Of a stretch of 64,000 nucleotides of DNA, positions 9,369 to 17,821 are shown in pieces. The DNA is from Rhizobium sp. CB3090 (lineage in GTDB: Bacteria > Pseudomonadota > Alphaproteobacteria > Rhizobiales > Rhizobiaceae). The notes beneath the pieces were generated by a model, which was not told where the DNA came from, searched no databases, and worked only from the letters and a program-made list of their open reading frames with translations. Location: assembly GCF_029714285.1 (NCBI RefSeq), contig NZ_CP121663.1, forward strand, positions 992,001 through 1,056,000, written 5' to 3'. Each line of letters starts with the position of its first letter. Within the stretch, counting starts at the first letter, position 1. A program made the position numbers and the translations under genes.

Positions 9369-10454
9369 TCACTTAATGATGCCGAGCTTCTTGCAGCCTT
9401 CCGCATAGCGGCCTCCGCAGAGCTGGTCCGCAGTCTGGATCGGCTTGCCGTTGACCTGCTTGTCGATGATCTCGGCCTTCAGATTCTCCGAGGTAACGAG
9501 CGCCGGAACGAAGAGTTGCGTCGGTGTATCGAAGAGCTTCGTATCGGCTTTCGGCGCTTCGCCCGACAGCAACTGGATCGCGACGTTTGCCGCTGCCGCA
9601 GCAACGATCTCGCTCGGCTTGGAGATCGTGTTGTACTGGTCGCCGGCGATGATGAGCTGCAGGCCGGCGATCGTCGCATCGTTGCCGGTGACGGGCGGCA
9701 CCGGATCAATGCCGGCAGCCTTGAAGGCTGCGACGGCCGCGCCGCCGGTGCCGTCATTGGCCGCAACGACGCCCAGGATCTTCTTGCCGAAGCGGGTGAT
9801 CTGGCCGCTTGCCCATTGCTGTGCCTTCGGCGGCGCCCATTCCGGCGTGTCGAACTCGGCAAGCACCGGATAGCCGCCGTCAGCGAGACCGGCATGAATA
9901 CCCTTCTTGATCAGCCCTGCGGCCGCATCGGTCGGCGAGCCATTGATTTCCAGAAGGCCTCCATCGCCAGCCTTTACGTTCTTCGCCTTCAGATGATCGA
10001 CCAGCGACTTGGCGATCATCTTGCCGATTTCCTCGTTGTTGAAGGAAACGTAGTAGTCGGCCACCGCCGATGGGATCGGACGGTCATAGGCAATGACCTT
10101 TACGCCCTGGCTCTGCGCCATCTTGACGAGAGAAGCCGCCGCCGTGGAATCGACCGGATCGAGCACGATTGCCTTCGCGCCCTGAGAAATGGCGGAGTTG
10201 AACTGCTGCTGCTGACGAGAGGCGTCACCGTTTGCATTCTGATAGATCACCTTGCAGCCAGCACAGAGCTTCTTCATCTCCGCCTGGAAACCCGGATAGT
10301 CATGCTCCTCGTATCGCGTCGAGCTCTGGTCGGGCATCAGGAAAGCAACCGTCGCATCGGTCACTTTCGCGGACTGTGCAAATGCGGACGTGCCGCTCAG
10401 AAGGCCGATGGCGACTGCTGCAGCACCTGCCAGTTTCAATGCGAATTGGGTCAT
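9369..10454 (-). CDS. ribitol ABC importer periplasmic binding protein
   Basis: Periplasmic solute-binding protein, 361 aa, type I fold of the XylF/RbsB group. An N-terminal signal peptide (about 1-26, ending TSAFAQ) precedes the mature domain. Sugar-binding motifs include the VAFLMPDQSSTRYEEHDYPG region and GNDATIAGL. A GGAGG ribosome site lies just upstream of the ATG. It is the first gene of the ribitol operon. The promoter should be in the 211 bp between this gene and the AraC regulator (10455-10665), where I could not pick out a convincing -35/-10 pair. Confidence 0.88.
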   Translation of the reverse strand: MTQFALKLAGAAAVAIGLLSGTSAFAQSAKVTDATVAFLMPDQSSTRYEEHDYPGFQAEMKKLCAGCKVIYQNANGDASRQQQQFNSAISQGAKAIVLDPVDSTAAASLVKMAQSQGVKVIAYDRPIPSAVADYYVSFNNEEIGKMIAKSLVDHLKAKNVKAGDGGLLEINGSPTDAAAGLIKKGIHAGLADGGYPVLAEFDTPEWAPPKAQQWASGQITRFGKKILGVVAANDGTGGAAVAAFKAAGIDPVPPVTGNDATIAGLQLIIAGDQYNTISKPSEIVAAAAANVAIQLLSGEAPKADTKLFDTPTQLFVPALVTSENLKAEIIDKQVNGKPIQTADQLCGGRYAEGCKKLGIIK

Positions 10455-10665
10455 TGGAATTCCTCCGCTCCAAATGATAGTTGTTTTGATAACGCCTCAA
10501 GCTCATGTGTTCAGCTCGACGCCTGTTCCGTTGTGCAGCCTTTAAAGCAGACCCTGCGGCGATGCTTGTTGGGGCTGACATGCGGACAAGTGTTCCCGTT
10601 CGGGCAATTCTCATGCCGCTCCATCTTGCCCCGATTGTCTGGTCTCTCCTCCCGGTCCTCCTCTT

Positions 10666-11550
10666 TTAGGCGGCCTCCACCGCTCTTACGTTTTGGGCCA
10701 GCAAAGTTCTGAAGCGCGAGGGCGCCATGCCCTTCTGCTCCAGAAAACGACGATTGAAGTTCGAGATATTGTTGAAGCCGGCGGCAAAGCAGATGTCGGT
10801 TATCGACATCTCGACTTTGCTCATCAGCAGATGGCAGGCGAAGTTGATCCGCAGCCGATTGACATATTGAACGAGCGCCATGCCGGTATGCCGGCGGAAG
10901 CTGCGTGAGAACGCACTCGGGCTCTGGCCGGTCAACTCCGCAAGATCGGCTTCACTGAACGGTTCCGTCAGATGCGTATTGATGTAGGCCAATGCCTGGT
11001 TGACCCCGGCCGACATAAAGCCTGAAGGATCGGGATGATAACGTGCACTGGCGAGAGTGCTGGCGTTCTGAGCACTGCTCAAAGCATTCAGCACATTCAT
11101 GAAAAGCTCGATGCGACGAATTCCCTTGGCTTCGACCAGCTCACCGAGGATCGGCCCGACGAGCGCTGCCGTTTCCGGCGTGAACAGCACGCCGCGGCGG
11201 CTCATCTCTAGGATGTCGATGCATCCGGAAAGCTCTGGAAAAACCCTATTAGCGTCGGCAAAGAAGGATTCGGAGAACTGAAGGACCCGGCAGCGCAGCG
11301 GCAGGCACGTGCCTGGCGGCACGTCACTCACCCAGTTGTGCGGCAGATTCGGGCCTGTCAGCACAAGGTTTCCGGGCTCGAATTCGCCGATGAAATCGCC
11401 GATGAAATATTGTCCCGTCGTTGCGACGACATGGTGGATTTCATATTCGGGATGGAAATGCCAGCGGACCGTGCGGTAGGGATAGCCGTGTTCCCATGCC
11501 TTGAAGGACTCGGCACTGCCGATTGCGACCACTTCCAAATCTGGATTCAT
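10666..11550 (-). CDS. AraC-family regulator of the ribitol operon
   Basis: Transcription factor of 294 aa with an N-terminal cupin-like sensor (WHFHPEYEIHHV near 23-34) and a C-terminal pair of helix-turn-helix motifs (about 195-285; SEADLAELTGQSPSAFSR and ITDICFAAGFNNISNFNR). The reading frame is open for another 170 codons upstream, but that stretch has no family similarity, and ATG at 11550 has an AGGAGG site 6 bp before it, so this start is preferred. It lies directly upstream of the ribitol binding-protein gene on the same strand. Control of that operon, probably activation with ribitol or ribulose as signal, is inferred from position. Confidence 0.88.
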   Translation of the reverse strand: MNPDLEVVAIGSAESFKAWEHGYPYRTVRWHFHPEYEIHHVVATTGQYFIGDFIGEFEPGNLVLTGPNLPHNWVSDVPPGTCLPLRCRVLQFSESFFADANRVFPELSGCIDILEMSRRGVLFTPETAALVGPILGELVEAKGIRRIELFMNVLNALSSAQNASTLASARYHPDPSGFMSAGVNQALAYINTHLTEPFSEADLAELTGQSPSAFSRSFRRHTGMALVQYVNRLRINFACHLLMSKVEMSITDICFAAGFNNISNFNRRFLEQKGMAPSRFRTLLAQNVRAVEAA

Positions 11551-11594
11551 GTCGTCCTCCTGCCTGCCCGCCGTCGGGTTTCTCCCGCACCGGC

Positions 11595-11605
11595 ACCTCC
11601 TCCCA
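11595..11605 (-). other. GGGAGGAGG in the leader of the AraC regulator
   Basis: On the minus strand the sequence CTGGGAGGAGGT lies about 45 nt upstream of the regulator's ATG and separate from its own ribosome site. It is the exact complement of the CCTCCTCCC loops of the small RNA at 35692-35848. Whether it is paired by that RNA or is simply an unused Shine-Dalgarno-like stretch is unknown. Confidence 0.35.
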
Positions 11606-11795
11606 GAGGCCGTTGTTCTTTTCCAACGATCCGACTTTACGCGCGGACATTCATCGCCGCTACTACGCCATGAACGCCGGGCTGATACTTTTTTGACAAT
11701 TCTATGCCGATTTGTCGTCCGATCGCACAGGAGTAGAGGCAGCCATTCGCAATGGATAGTTGCTGATCTATGGCTTTTGTCTCCCTGGACAAGGC

Positions 11796-11900
11796 TTAAT
11801 GCATGTCGCGCAAAAGTATGCGGCGGTTTTGCGAGAACGACATGCAAAAACAAAGAGCGAAAGCGTCGGAGCGAATCTGAAAGATCGCGACGCGCTTTAG
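11796..11900. repeat. rhizobial palindromic intergenic element
   Basis: Nested inverted repeat: outer arms TGCATGTCG (11800-11808) and CGACATGCA (11838-11846), inner arms CGCAAAA (11809-11815) and TTTTGCG (11827-11833). It is followed by an A-rich linker and a second imperfect dyad (AAAGCGTCG near 11870 with CGACGCGCTTT near 11889-11899). I recognise this two-part pattern as a recurrent intergenic element of Rhizobium and relatives. It fills most of the 353-bp gap 11551-11903 between the two AraC-type genes. The rest of that gap (11551-11795) holds the leader of the ribitol regulator and nothing else I can name. Confidence 0.6.
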
Positions 11901-11903
11901 GCG

Positions 11904-12929
11904 CTAAGCGGGACTTACGGGACAAGCGCATTTCTCGCGCCAGGCGACAGGCGTCATGTCGGTGACACGGCGGAACTCGCGATTGAAATTCGATTTGGTC
12001 TGGAAGCCGGCTTCCAGCATGATCTCGGTTACGGATCGGTCCGTTTCGGCGAGCAGCCTGCACGCCTCGGCAATGCGATAGTCGTTGACATATTGCGAGA
12101 CATTCTTGGCCATGATCCGGTTGATGGCAGTCGAGATGCGCCGGGACGGTATCCCGGCCCTTCGGGCCAGACGCTCAAGATTGAGATTGGCATCGCGATA
12201 CAGCCTTTTTTCCTGCATCAGCTCATGGATTTTGGCGATCGTATCCTTGTCTTCGGCAGGGTCGTATTGAGGCGCGCTCTCCAAGGTTTCGGCGGGCGTA
12301 GAATTCCGGCTCGCGGCTGCGGCTGCAATGCCGAGGATGAACAGTCCGAGAAGATTGGCAATGCTGACGATCATGCCGGCATGCGCGCCATGGTTCGATT
12401 CGAAATCGAATAGCACGAGAGCGTCGACCATTGCCGAGAAGCACAAGGCGAAAGCGGCGAAGACGAGTGCCCGATGGGCTGGCTGCGCCGCTTCGAACGG
12501 CGCAAGGCGCAGCACATCCGGACCCGACCGGACAAGCCAGAGCAACGCGAGGGCGTAGGCCATGTAAATCAGGATCAGTCCAATATCGATGGCCTCCGGC
12601 CAGACGACAACCAGCAGGGCGATGATAACAGCGGGAAGGCTGTAGAATGTCAGAAGAACGGGCCAGCGGCGGCGGGTGTCTGCGCCCAGCCTGCGAACGC
12701 CGGCATAAACAAGCGGCGGCATGATCGTCGCAAAGGCGAGCGTCAGATGGCCGACCGCTTGCAAACCGTAACCCCAGCGCAGTCCCACGAAAACCGATTG
12801 CAAGGCGCAAACCAGAAGCAGGATGAGAAACGGGCGGTTTGCCGCCAATTCGTCATCGCGCCGCACCACGGCCAGAAACAGCAGCAGGAGCAGGAGAGCA
12901 ACGACGAACGGCAGCGGCACGAACAGCAT
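11904..12929 (-). CDS. membrane-anchored AraC-family regulator
   Basis: A 341-aa protein with about seven hydrophobic segments in residues 1-205 and a C-terminal AraC DNA-binding domain (about 240-335; LNLERLARRAGIPSRRIS and VTEIMLEAGFQTKSNFNR). Transcription factors of this design are one-component sensors in the inner membrane. ATG at 12929 has a GGGAAAGGG site a few bases upstream; ATG at 12953 would add eight residues but lacks a ribosome site. It is transcribed away from the exporter genes starting at 13089, the usual place for a regulator of such an exporter. The signal is unknown. Confidence 0.8.
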   Translation of the reverse strand: MLFVPLPFVVALLLLLLFLAVVRRDDELAANRPFLILLLVCALQSVFVGLRWGYGLQAVGHLTLAFATIMPPLVYAGVRRLGADTRRRWPVLLTFYSLPAVIIALLVVVWPEAIDIGLILIYMAYALALLWLVRSGPDVLRLAPFEAAQPAHRALVFAAFALCFSAMVDALVLFDFESNHGAHAGMIVSIANLLGLFILGIAAAAASRNSTPAETLESAPQYDPAEDKDTIAKIHELMQEKRLYRDANLNLERLARRAGIPSRRISTAINRIMAKNVSQYVNDYRIAEACRLLAETDRSVTEIMLEAGFQTKSNFNREFRRVTDMTPVAWREKCACPVSPA

Positions 12930-13088
12930 GAGACCCTTTCCCCGGACAACCATATTGGCCGCTACTATGGCCTGACTCGCGGCTTCCGGCGATCCAGATC
13001 GCGATCCGAGACGTGCTGAATCATGATCGAGGTCGCACCGGACGCCTCGGCAGCAGAGATTGACGGCGTAAACGTCTGGAGACCTGTC

Positions 13089-14171
13089 ATGAATGCTGAA
13101 GCGAATATCGCAACTCGGCTTCGGTCGCTATCGATCGATCGCCTTGAGCCACCTCCCCGCGCCTCGTTGCCCCGCGGCCGATTGCGGACGCTCGGTGTGA
13201 CACTGGCAGGCATGACCGCAGCACTGGCAGCAGCTGCGTATTTCATGCCCGCGCCATCCGCCAATGCGCTCTCGGAAGCCCTTGCCTCAGGAACCGTATC
13301 CGCGCCGGCAAAGGAGGCCTCGCCGTCTTCACAAGGCAAAGCCCCCACCATCCAAGAGCCTGCAAAACCTTTGTCTCAGGCCATTGTCGGTTCCGGCTAT
13401 GTCGTTGCCGGGCGGATGATCACGCTACGGCCGGAGATCGGTGGCAGAGTGGTCGACCTGCCGCTGGATGTCGGCGATCAATTCGTTGCGGGACAGGTCG
13501 TTGCGCGTCTCGATGCGACGACGGACGAAATCGACCTGAGGATCGCCAGCTCGCAGGCCGTCGCTGCCACTGCTGCGGCGCGCCGGGTCGAGGTCTCGCT
13601 GGAGCAAGCCCGCAAGACTCTCGATCGCACCAAACTCCTTATCGAGCGCGGGGCTGTCGCGACCAGCAGCCTCGATGCCGACAGCTTAGCGGTCGTGCAG
13701 TTGACCAGCGATCTCGAAGTCGCGCGGCAAACGGCCGAAACCGCGCGACTGCAGGTGGATAAGCAGGAAAGAACCCTGTCCCTCCACCAGATCATTGCGC
13801 CTTTCGACGGCGTGGTCGTCTCCCGGCTGGCCGGCCTCGGAGACACGGTCGCCTCGGGAACAGATGGCGGCGGGCCGCGAGACGGAATCGCAATTCTTCT
13901 CGACCCGACCTCCCTGACCATCGATGCCGACATCGCACAGTCCAATGCCGCTCGGCTACAGCCCGGCCAGACGGCGGTCGCCATTCTCGATGCCTTTCCG
14001 GACCGGCCTTTCAAAATGCGGGTGCGGACGATTGTGCCTGCAGCTTCGCTGCAGAAAGGCACCGTGACCACCCGGCTGGAATTCCTGACGCCGCCTTCCC
14101 GGGTGCTGCCGAACATGGCGGCAAAGGTCACTTTGGACGCTCCGGACCTTCAAGCGAACCTGAACAAATGA
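13089..14171 (+). CDS. HlyD/MacA-family periplasmic adaptor
   Basis: Membrane-fusion protein of 360 aa that would link an inner-membrane exporter to the outer membrane. One N-terminal membrane anchor (about 37-57) is followed by a Ser/Pro-rich linker, the lipoyl half-motif LRPEIGGRVVDLPLDVGDQF (about 112-131), a coiled-coil hairpin (about 150-225) and the second lipoyl half with IIAPFDGVVV. ATG at 13089 has GGAGA six bases upstream; an in-frame ATG at 13023 would add 22 residues but has no clear ribosome site. It precedes the cognate ATPase by 10 bp. Confidence 0.85.
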   Translation: MNAEANIATRLRSLSIDRLEPPPRASLPRGRLRTLGVTLAGMTAALAAAAYFMPAPSANALSEALASGTVSAPAKEASPSSQGKAPTIQEPAKPLSQAIVGSGYVVAGRMITLRPEIGGRVVDLPLDVGDQFVAGQVVARLDATTDEIDLRIASSQAVAATAAARRVEVSLEQARKTLDRTKLLIERGAVATSSLDADSLAVVQLTSDLEVARQTAETARLQVDKQERTLSLHQIIAPFDGVVVSRLAGLGDTVASGTDGGGPRDGIAILLDPTSLTIDADIAQSNAARLQPGQTAVAILDAFPDRPFKMRVRTIVPAASLQKGTVTTRLEFLTPPSRVLPNMAAKVTLDAPDLQANLNK

Positions 14172-14181
14172 GGATTTTGAG

Positions 14182-14892
14182 ATGGACGAAAGTGCATCGA
14201 TGCCGGAAGACGGCAGCATTTCGATCGCCAATGTGCGCAAAGACTACCGGATCGGAAAGAACGCCGTGACGATCTTTTCGCATCTGACCATGACGATCCG
14301 CGGGGGCGATTTCGTTGCGATCGTCGGCCCTTCCGGCTCCGGCAAATCCACACTTCTGAACCTCATCGGCGGTATCGATCGCCCCGATGCCGGCGAGATC
14401 ACATTCGGACATGCGCGCATCAGCCGGATGAACGAAAGCGCCCTGACAAAATGGCGAGGCGCCAATATCGGCTTCGTGTTTCAATTCTACAATCTGATGC
14501 CGATGTTGACGGCGGAACAGAATATCGAGCTTCCGTTGCTGCTGACGAGCCTGACCCGGCGCCAACGTCGCGAGCGGGTCGAGACGATCATGTCGCTTGT
14601 CGGCCTCACCGACCGGCGCAAACATCTGCCGTCGGAGCTTTCGGGCGGTCAACAGCAGCGGGTGGGGATCGCCAGGGCCTTGGCAAGCGACCCGAAACTG
14701 CTGCTCTGCGACGAGCCGACCGGCGATCTCGATCGCGATTCCGCCGAAGACGTGCTGACCATGCTGCGCATCCTCAATTCGGAGCTCGGTAAGACCATCG
14801 TCATGGTCACCCATGACGACGCGGCGGCGCGTTCCGCCAGACGCGTGTTGCGTCTGGATAAGGGCCGCTTTGTCGAACGGGAGGCTGCGTAA
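14182..14892 (+). CDS. LolD/MacB-type ABC ATP-binding protein
   Basis: Stand-alone ATPase of 236 aa. Walker A GPSGSGKST is near 50-58, signature LSGGQQQR near 154, and LLLCDEPTGDLD is a typical Walker B plus D-loop of the LolD/FtsE/MacB branch that partners FtsX-like permeases. It is the second gene of a four-gene exporter operon and is followed 5 bp later by the first permease. The branch powers mechanotransmission-type export or lipoprotein release rather than substrate translocation through the membrane. Confidence 0.9.
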   Translation: MDESASMPEDGSISIANVRKDYRIGKNAVTIFSHLTMTIRGGDFVAIVGPSGSGKSTLLNLIGGIDRPDAGEITFGHARISRMNESALTKWRGANIGFVFQFYNLMPMLTAEQNIELPLLLTSLTRRQRRERVETIMSLVGLTDRRKHLPSELSGGQQQRVGIARALASDPKLLLCDEPTGDLDRDSAEDVLTMLRILNSELGKTIVMVTHDDAAARSARRVLRLDKGRFVEREAA

Positions 14893-14897
14893 TCGTC

Positions 14898-16049
14898 ATG
14901 AGCCGCTTTACTCTCATTCGCCGCACCATGGGGCGCAAACCGATGCGCAGCGCCCTGTTGATCACGAGCATCGCCATCGCCTTTTTCATCCACCTCATCC
15001 TGACCAGTTTCCAACACGGCTTTTTGGGCGGCGAAGTCGACTCGGAGCGGCTGGTCGTGACCAACAAGGTTGGCGACGCGCTGCCTTTGCCGATCGGCTA
15101 TTACGACAAGATCCGAGCCCTCCCCGATATCGCGGAGGCGACCTACATCGCGCACAGCCGAGCGACCTACCGGACACCAACGAATTTCCTAGGCCTGACG
15201 GCGGCGGAGCCCGGCAGCTTCGCGGCCTTTATTGGCGATCAATACGATATTCCTGCTGACGCCATTAGCCGTTTCGACCAGCTTCGGAATGGCGCCATTG
15301 CCGGCCGCAGCATCGCAATGCAGGAAGGTTGGGTGGTCGGACAGAGGATCACGCTGAATACCTCCAGCTTCTTCAAGGCCGACGGCAGTTCGGATTTCGA
15401 ATTCGAGATCGTCGGCATATTGGATGGCAAAAAATCCGCCGACACTCATTTCGTGATGGCGCGGTATGACTATATCAATTCCGAGCGCAGTACCGACCGC
15501 GACACCGTCAGCAGCTTCGGCATCGTGCCGAAGAACGGTGTTCGCGCCGACGATGTCATCAAAGCAGTCGATACCCTCTTTGCCAATTCCGCCTACGAGA
15601 CCCGGACGCGGACGGAAGCCGAATTCATGAGGGCCTTCATCGCGCAGTTTGCCGATATTGCGACTATCGTGCGCCTGGTGATCGGCGTGGCGTTCGTGAC
15701 AATCCTGATGATCGTTGCCAATACCATGTTCTTCGCGATCCGCGAACGGACGAGGGAAATCGGCATATTGAAGGTCCTCGGTTTTTCGCGGCGTTTCATC
15801 CTCTGCAACATCCTGGCCGAGACGTTCGCCCTGTTTGCCGTGGGCCTCAGCCTCGGTCTCGGTTTTGCATTTATGGCCGTGATGTTTCTGCGGGAACCGC
15901 TGCGCACGATCGTGCCGGATCTCGTGCTTACGCCCCCAATCATTCTTCAGGCAACCGGCTTCGCCGTCCTGCTGGCCCTGGCGACGGGTGTGGCGCCAGC
16001 TTTCAATGCCATTCGCGTGCCGCCCAACGCCGCTCTGAGAGAAAGATGA
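14898..16049 (+). CDS. FtsX/MacB-type ABC permease (first of pair)
   Basis: A 383-aa membrane protein with the FtsX topology: one membrane segment at about 18-38, a large periplasmic domain to about 255, and three C-terminal segments (about 262-375). The cytoplasmic loop ERTREIGILKVLGFSRRFI (about 280-298) is the family coupling motif. Encoded between the ATPase and a second, related permease with gaps of only 5 and 4 bp, so ATPase and two permeases form a DevBCA-like heteromeric exporter. Cargo unknown; the adaptor implies export across both membranes. Confidence 0.87.
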   Translation: MSRFTLIRRTMGRKPMRSALLITSIAIAFFIHLILTSFQHGFLGGEVDSERLVVTNKVGDALPLPIGYYDKIRALPDIAEATYIAHSRATYRTPTNFLGLTAAEPGSFAAFIGDQYDIPADAISRFDQLRNGAIAGRSIAMQEGWVVGQRITLNTSSFFKADGSSDFEFEIVGILDGKKSADTHFVMARYDYINSERSTDRDTVSSFGIVPKNGVRADDVIKAVDTLFANSAYETRTRTEAEFMRAFIAQFADIATIVRLVIGVAFVTILMIVANTMFFAIRERTREIGILKVLGFSRRFILCNILAETFALFAVGLSLGLGFAFMAVMFLREPLRTIVPDLVLTPPIILQATGFAVLLALATGVAPAFNAIRVPPNAALRER

Positions 16050-16053
16050 GACG

Positions 16054-17256
16054 ATGAGCACAATCATCAATCAGTCCCTGGCCCTGACCATATCCAATCT
16101 GAAATCGTTGCACCGCCGGATATGGATTTCCCTTTCGCTGGTATTTTCCGTTGCGATGGTCGTCACGGTTCTGCTGGGCTTCCTGGCGATGTCGAATGGC
16201 TTTCGAATGTCGCTGATGCAAGCCGGTTCCAAGAATATCGCCATTGCCCTTGGCAAAGGTGCGGCAACGGAACTCGGCAGCCGGATCGAACCGTCGCAGC
16301 TTCACTATCTCGACGGCGCTGCCGGCATCGCGACCGATGCGGCAAGGACTTCAGTGATGTCGCCGGAAATGGTCGTGCCGGTGGATGTGCCGGAGAGGAC
16401 GGGCGGATCGCTTTCGACATTGTCCTTGCGCGGCATCGGTGCGTTCGGTCTCAGCCTGCGGCCAAATGTCAGGATTGTCGATGGGCGGATGTTCAGTCCC
16501 GGCAGCAGCGAGATCGTCGTCGGGCGCCGACTGAGTCTTGATTACAATGGACTGGAAATCGGCGAACAGCTCACGCTCGGCACATCGAAATGGACGGTCG
16601 TCGGCATTTTCGACGCCGGCGGTTCCGTCTTTGAATCCGAGATGCTGGCGGATATCGGCGTGGTGCAGACGCTGTTCAACCGTCCCAATCTGGTCCAGAG
16701 TATCAGGATCAAGCTCACCTCGCCGGAGAGCTTGCCGGCGCTGCAGTCCATGGCAGCAAATACGCCGGAGATCGGGCTGACGCTGCGGTCGGAACAGGAT
16801 TATTTCGCAGGCCTTGCAGAGCGCACGTCGAAGCTGATCCTGCTTCTCGGCTGGCCGCTGGCGGTAATTATGGCCGTGGGAGCGGTTGTCGGCGCGATGA
16901 CGACCATGTTCAGCTCCGTGTCGGATCGCAGCACCGAGATCGCTACCGTGCGGGCAATCGGCTTCAGCCGGCGTGCCGCTTTTGCCGGCACCTGGATCGA
17001 AGCCATGATCCTCACCTGTTTCGGATGCCTGGTCGGCGTCGGCTTTTCCTATGCCGTTCTCAACCGCTGGACCGCGTCAACGATGAGCGCCGATCATACG
17101 CAAATCGGCTTTCAACTGGTCCTGTCTCCCTCGCTGGTGATGAAGGCCGTTTGGCTATCCTTGATCATCGGCGCCGTCGGCGGCGCATTGCCTGCAGCGG
17201 CGGCAGCGCGGATTCCACTGCGGTTGGCGATGAGCGGGCGAACAGAGATTGGCTGA
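16054..17256 (+). CDS. FtsX/MacB-type ABC permease (second of pair)
   Basis: A 400-aa permease with the same one-plus-three membrane layout as its neighbour: segment at about 27-47, periplasmic domain to about 265, then three segments. DRSTEIATVRAIGFSRRAAF near 290-309 is the coupling loop shared with the upstream gene. Last gene of the exporter operon; no terminator-like hairpin is visible in the 27 bp before the convergent Nudix gene. Confidence 0.87.
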   Translation: MSTIINQSLALTISNLKSLHRRIWISLSLVFSVAMVVTVLLGFLAMSNGFRMSLMQAGSKNIAIALGKGAATELGSRIEPSQLHYLDGAAGIATDAARTSVMSPEMVVPVDVPERTGGSLSTLSLRGIGAFGLSLRPNVRIVDGRMFSPGSSEIVVGRRLSLDYNGLEIGEQLTLGTSKWTVVGIFDAGGSVFESEMLADIGVVQTLFNRPNLVQSIRIKLTSPESLPALQSMAANTPEIGLTLRSEQDYFAGLAERTSKLILLLGWPLAVIMAVGAVVGAMTTMFSSVSDRSTEIATVRAIGFSRRAAFAGTWIEAMILTCFGCLVGVGFSYAVLNRWTASTMSADHTQIGFQLVLSPSLVMKAVWLSLIIGAVGGALPAAAAARIPLRLAMSGRTEIG

Positions 17257-17283
17257 CGGATGGGCGAAGAACGGAGCCAAACG

Positions 17284-17817
17284 CTACTTCCTCCCTTTCG
17301 ACCGTCGCAGTTTTCGTTCAGCCGCCAGAAGAAGGCCCTTGAGTTCCGGTTCTCGAACACGGCCTGCGGCTTCGGTGAAAGAGAGCCATTCGTTGCGACG
17401 CTGGTCTCTTTCCGGAAAATTCTCGCAGGATTTTTCGACTTCGAGCAGATGCAGTTGCACGATGCAGGGAACGCGGTTGCCGTCCGCGAGCTGCTTCAGG
17501 TAGGTGAAATAGCCGAAAGGTTTCTTCTTGATCTTGCCGCGAACCCCGGCTTCTTCGAACGCCTCGATTGCCGCCACTTCGTATGGCTTTTTCCCTTTTA
17601 TCGGCCAGCCTTTGGGAATAACCCAGCGCCCGCTTTCGCGGCTGGTGACGAGAAGCACTTCCGCCGTGCCAAGCTCCCGGTTTCTCCGGTAACAGATCGC
17701 CGCATATTGTTCGTATATGGCTCCGTGGAACAGCGCATCTGCGTGGGGAGCGAGATCGGACAAAAATCTATCCGTTGCCCCGGAGAATTTCGGCTGACCT
17801 GGAATCAAGGGTGCCAT
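17284..17817 (-). CDS. Nudix hydrolase, DIPP/Ap4A-like
   Basis: A 177-aa hydrolase of nucleoside or inositol diphosphate-linked compounds. The Nudix box starts at WVIPKGWPIKGKKPYE and ends with IEAFEEAGV. The PKGWP-KGK lead-in is that of the diphosphoinositol-polyphosphate/diadenosine-polyphosphate group. In the canonical REUxEExGU part the Arg is replaced by Ile, while the metal-binding Glu residues remain. ATG at 17817 preceded by AGGGGTGG is preferred over an upstream in-frame start that would overlap the LacI gene. It starts 4 bp after the stop of the LacI regulator and is probably co-transcribed with it. Confidence 0.82.
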   Translation of the reverse strand: MAPLIPGQPKFSGATDRFLSDLAPHADALFHGAIYEQYAAICYRRNRELGTAEVLLVTSRESGRWVIPKGWPIKGKKPYEVAAIEAFEEAGVRGKIKKKPFGYFTYLKQLADGNRVPCIVQLHLLEVEKSCENFPERDQRRNEWLSFTEAAGRVREPELKGLLLAAERKLRRSKGRK

Positions 17818-17821
17818 GCCG

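Noticed and set aside
9300..10712. 470-codon open frame on the plus strand
   Set aside because: Shadow of the ribitol binding-protein gene on the other strand; no recognisable motif.
11551..12063. 170-residue N-terminal extension of the ribitol AraC regulator
   Set aside because: The residues have no cupin or other domain character, and ATG 11550 with AGGAGG explains the family-length protein.
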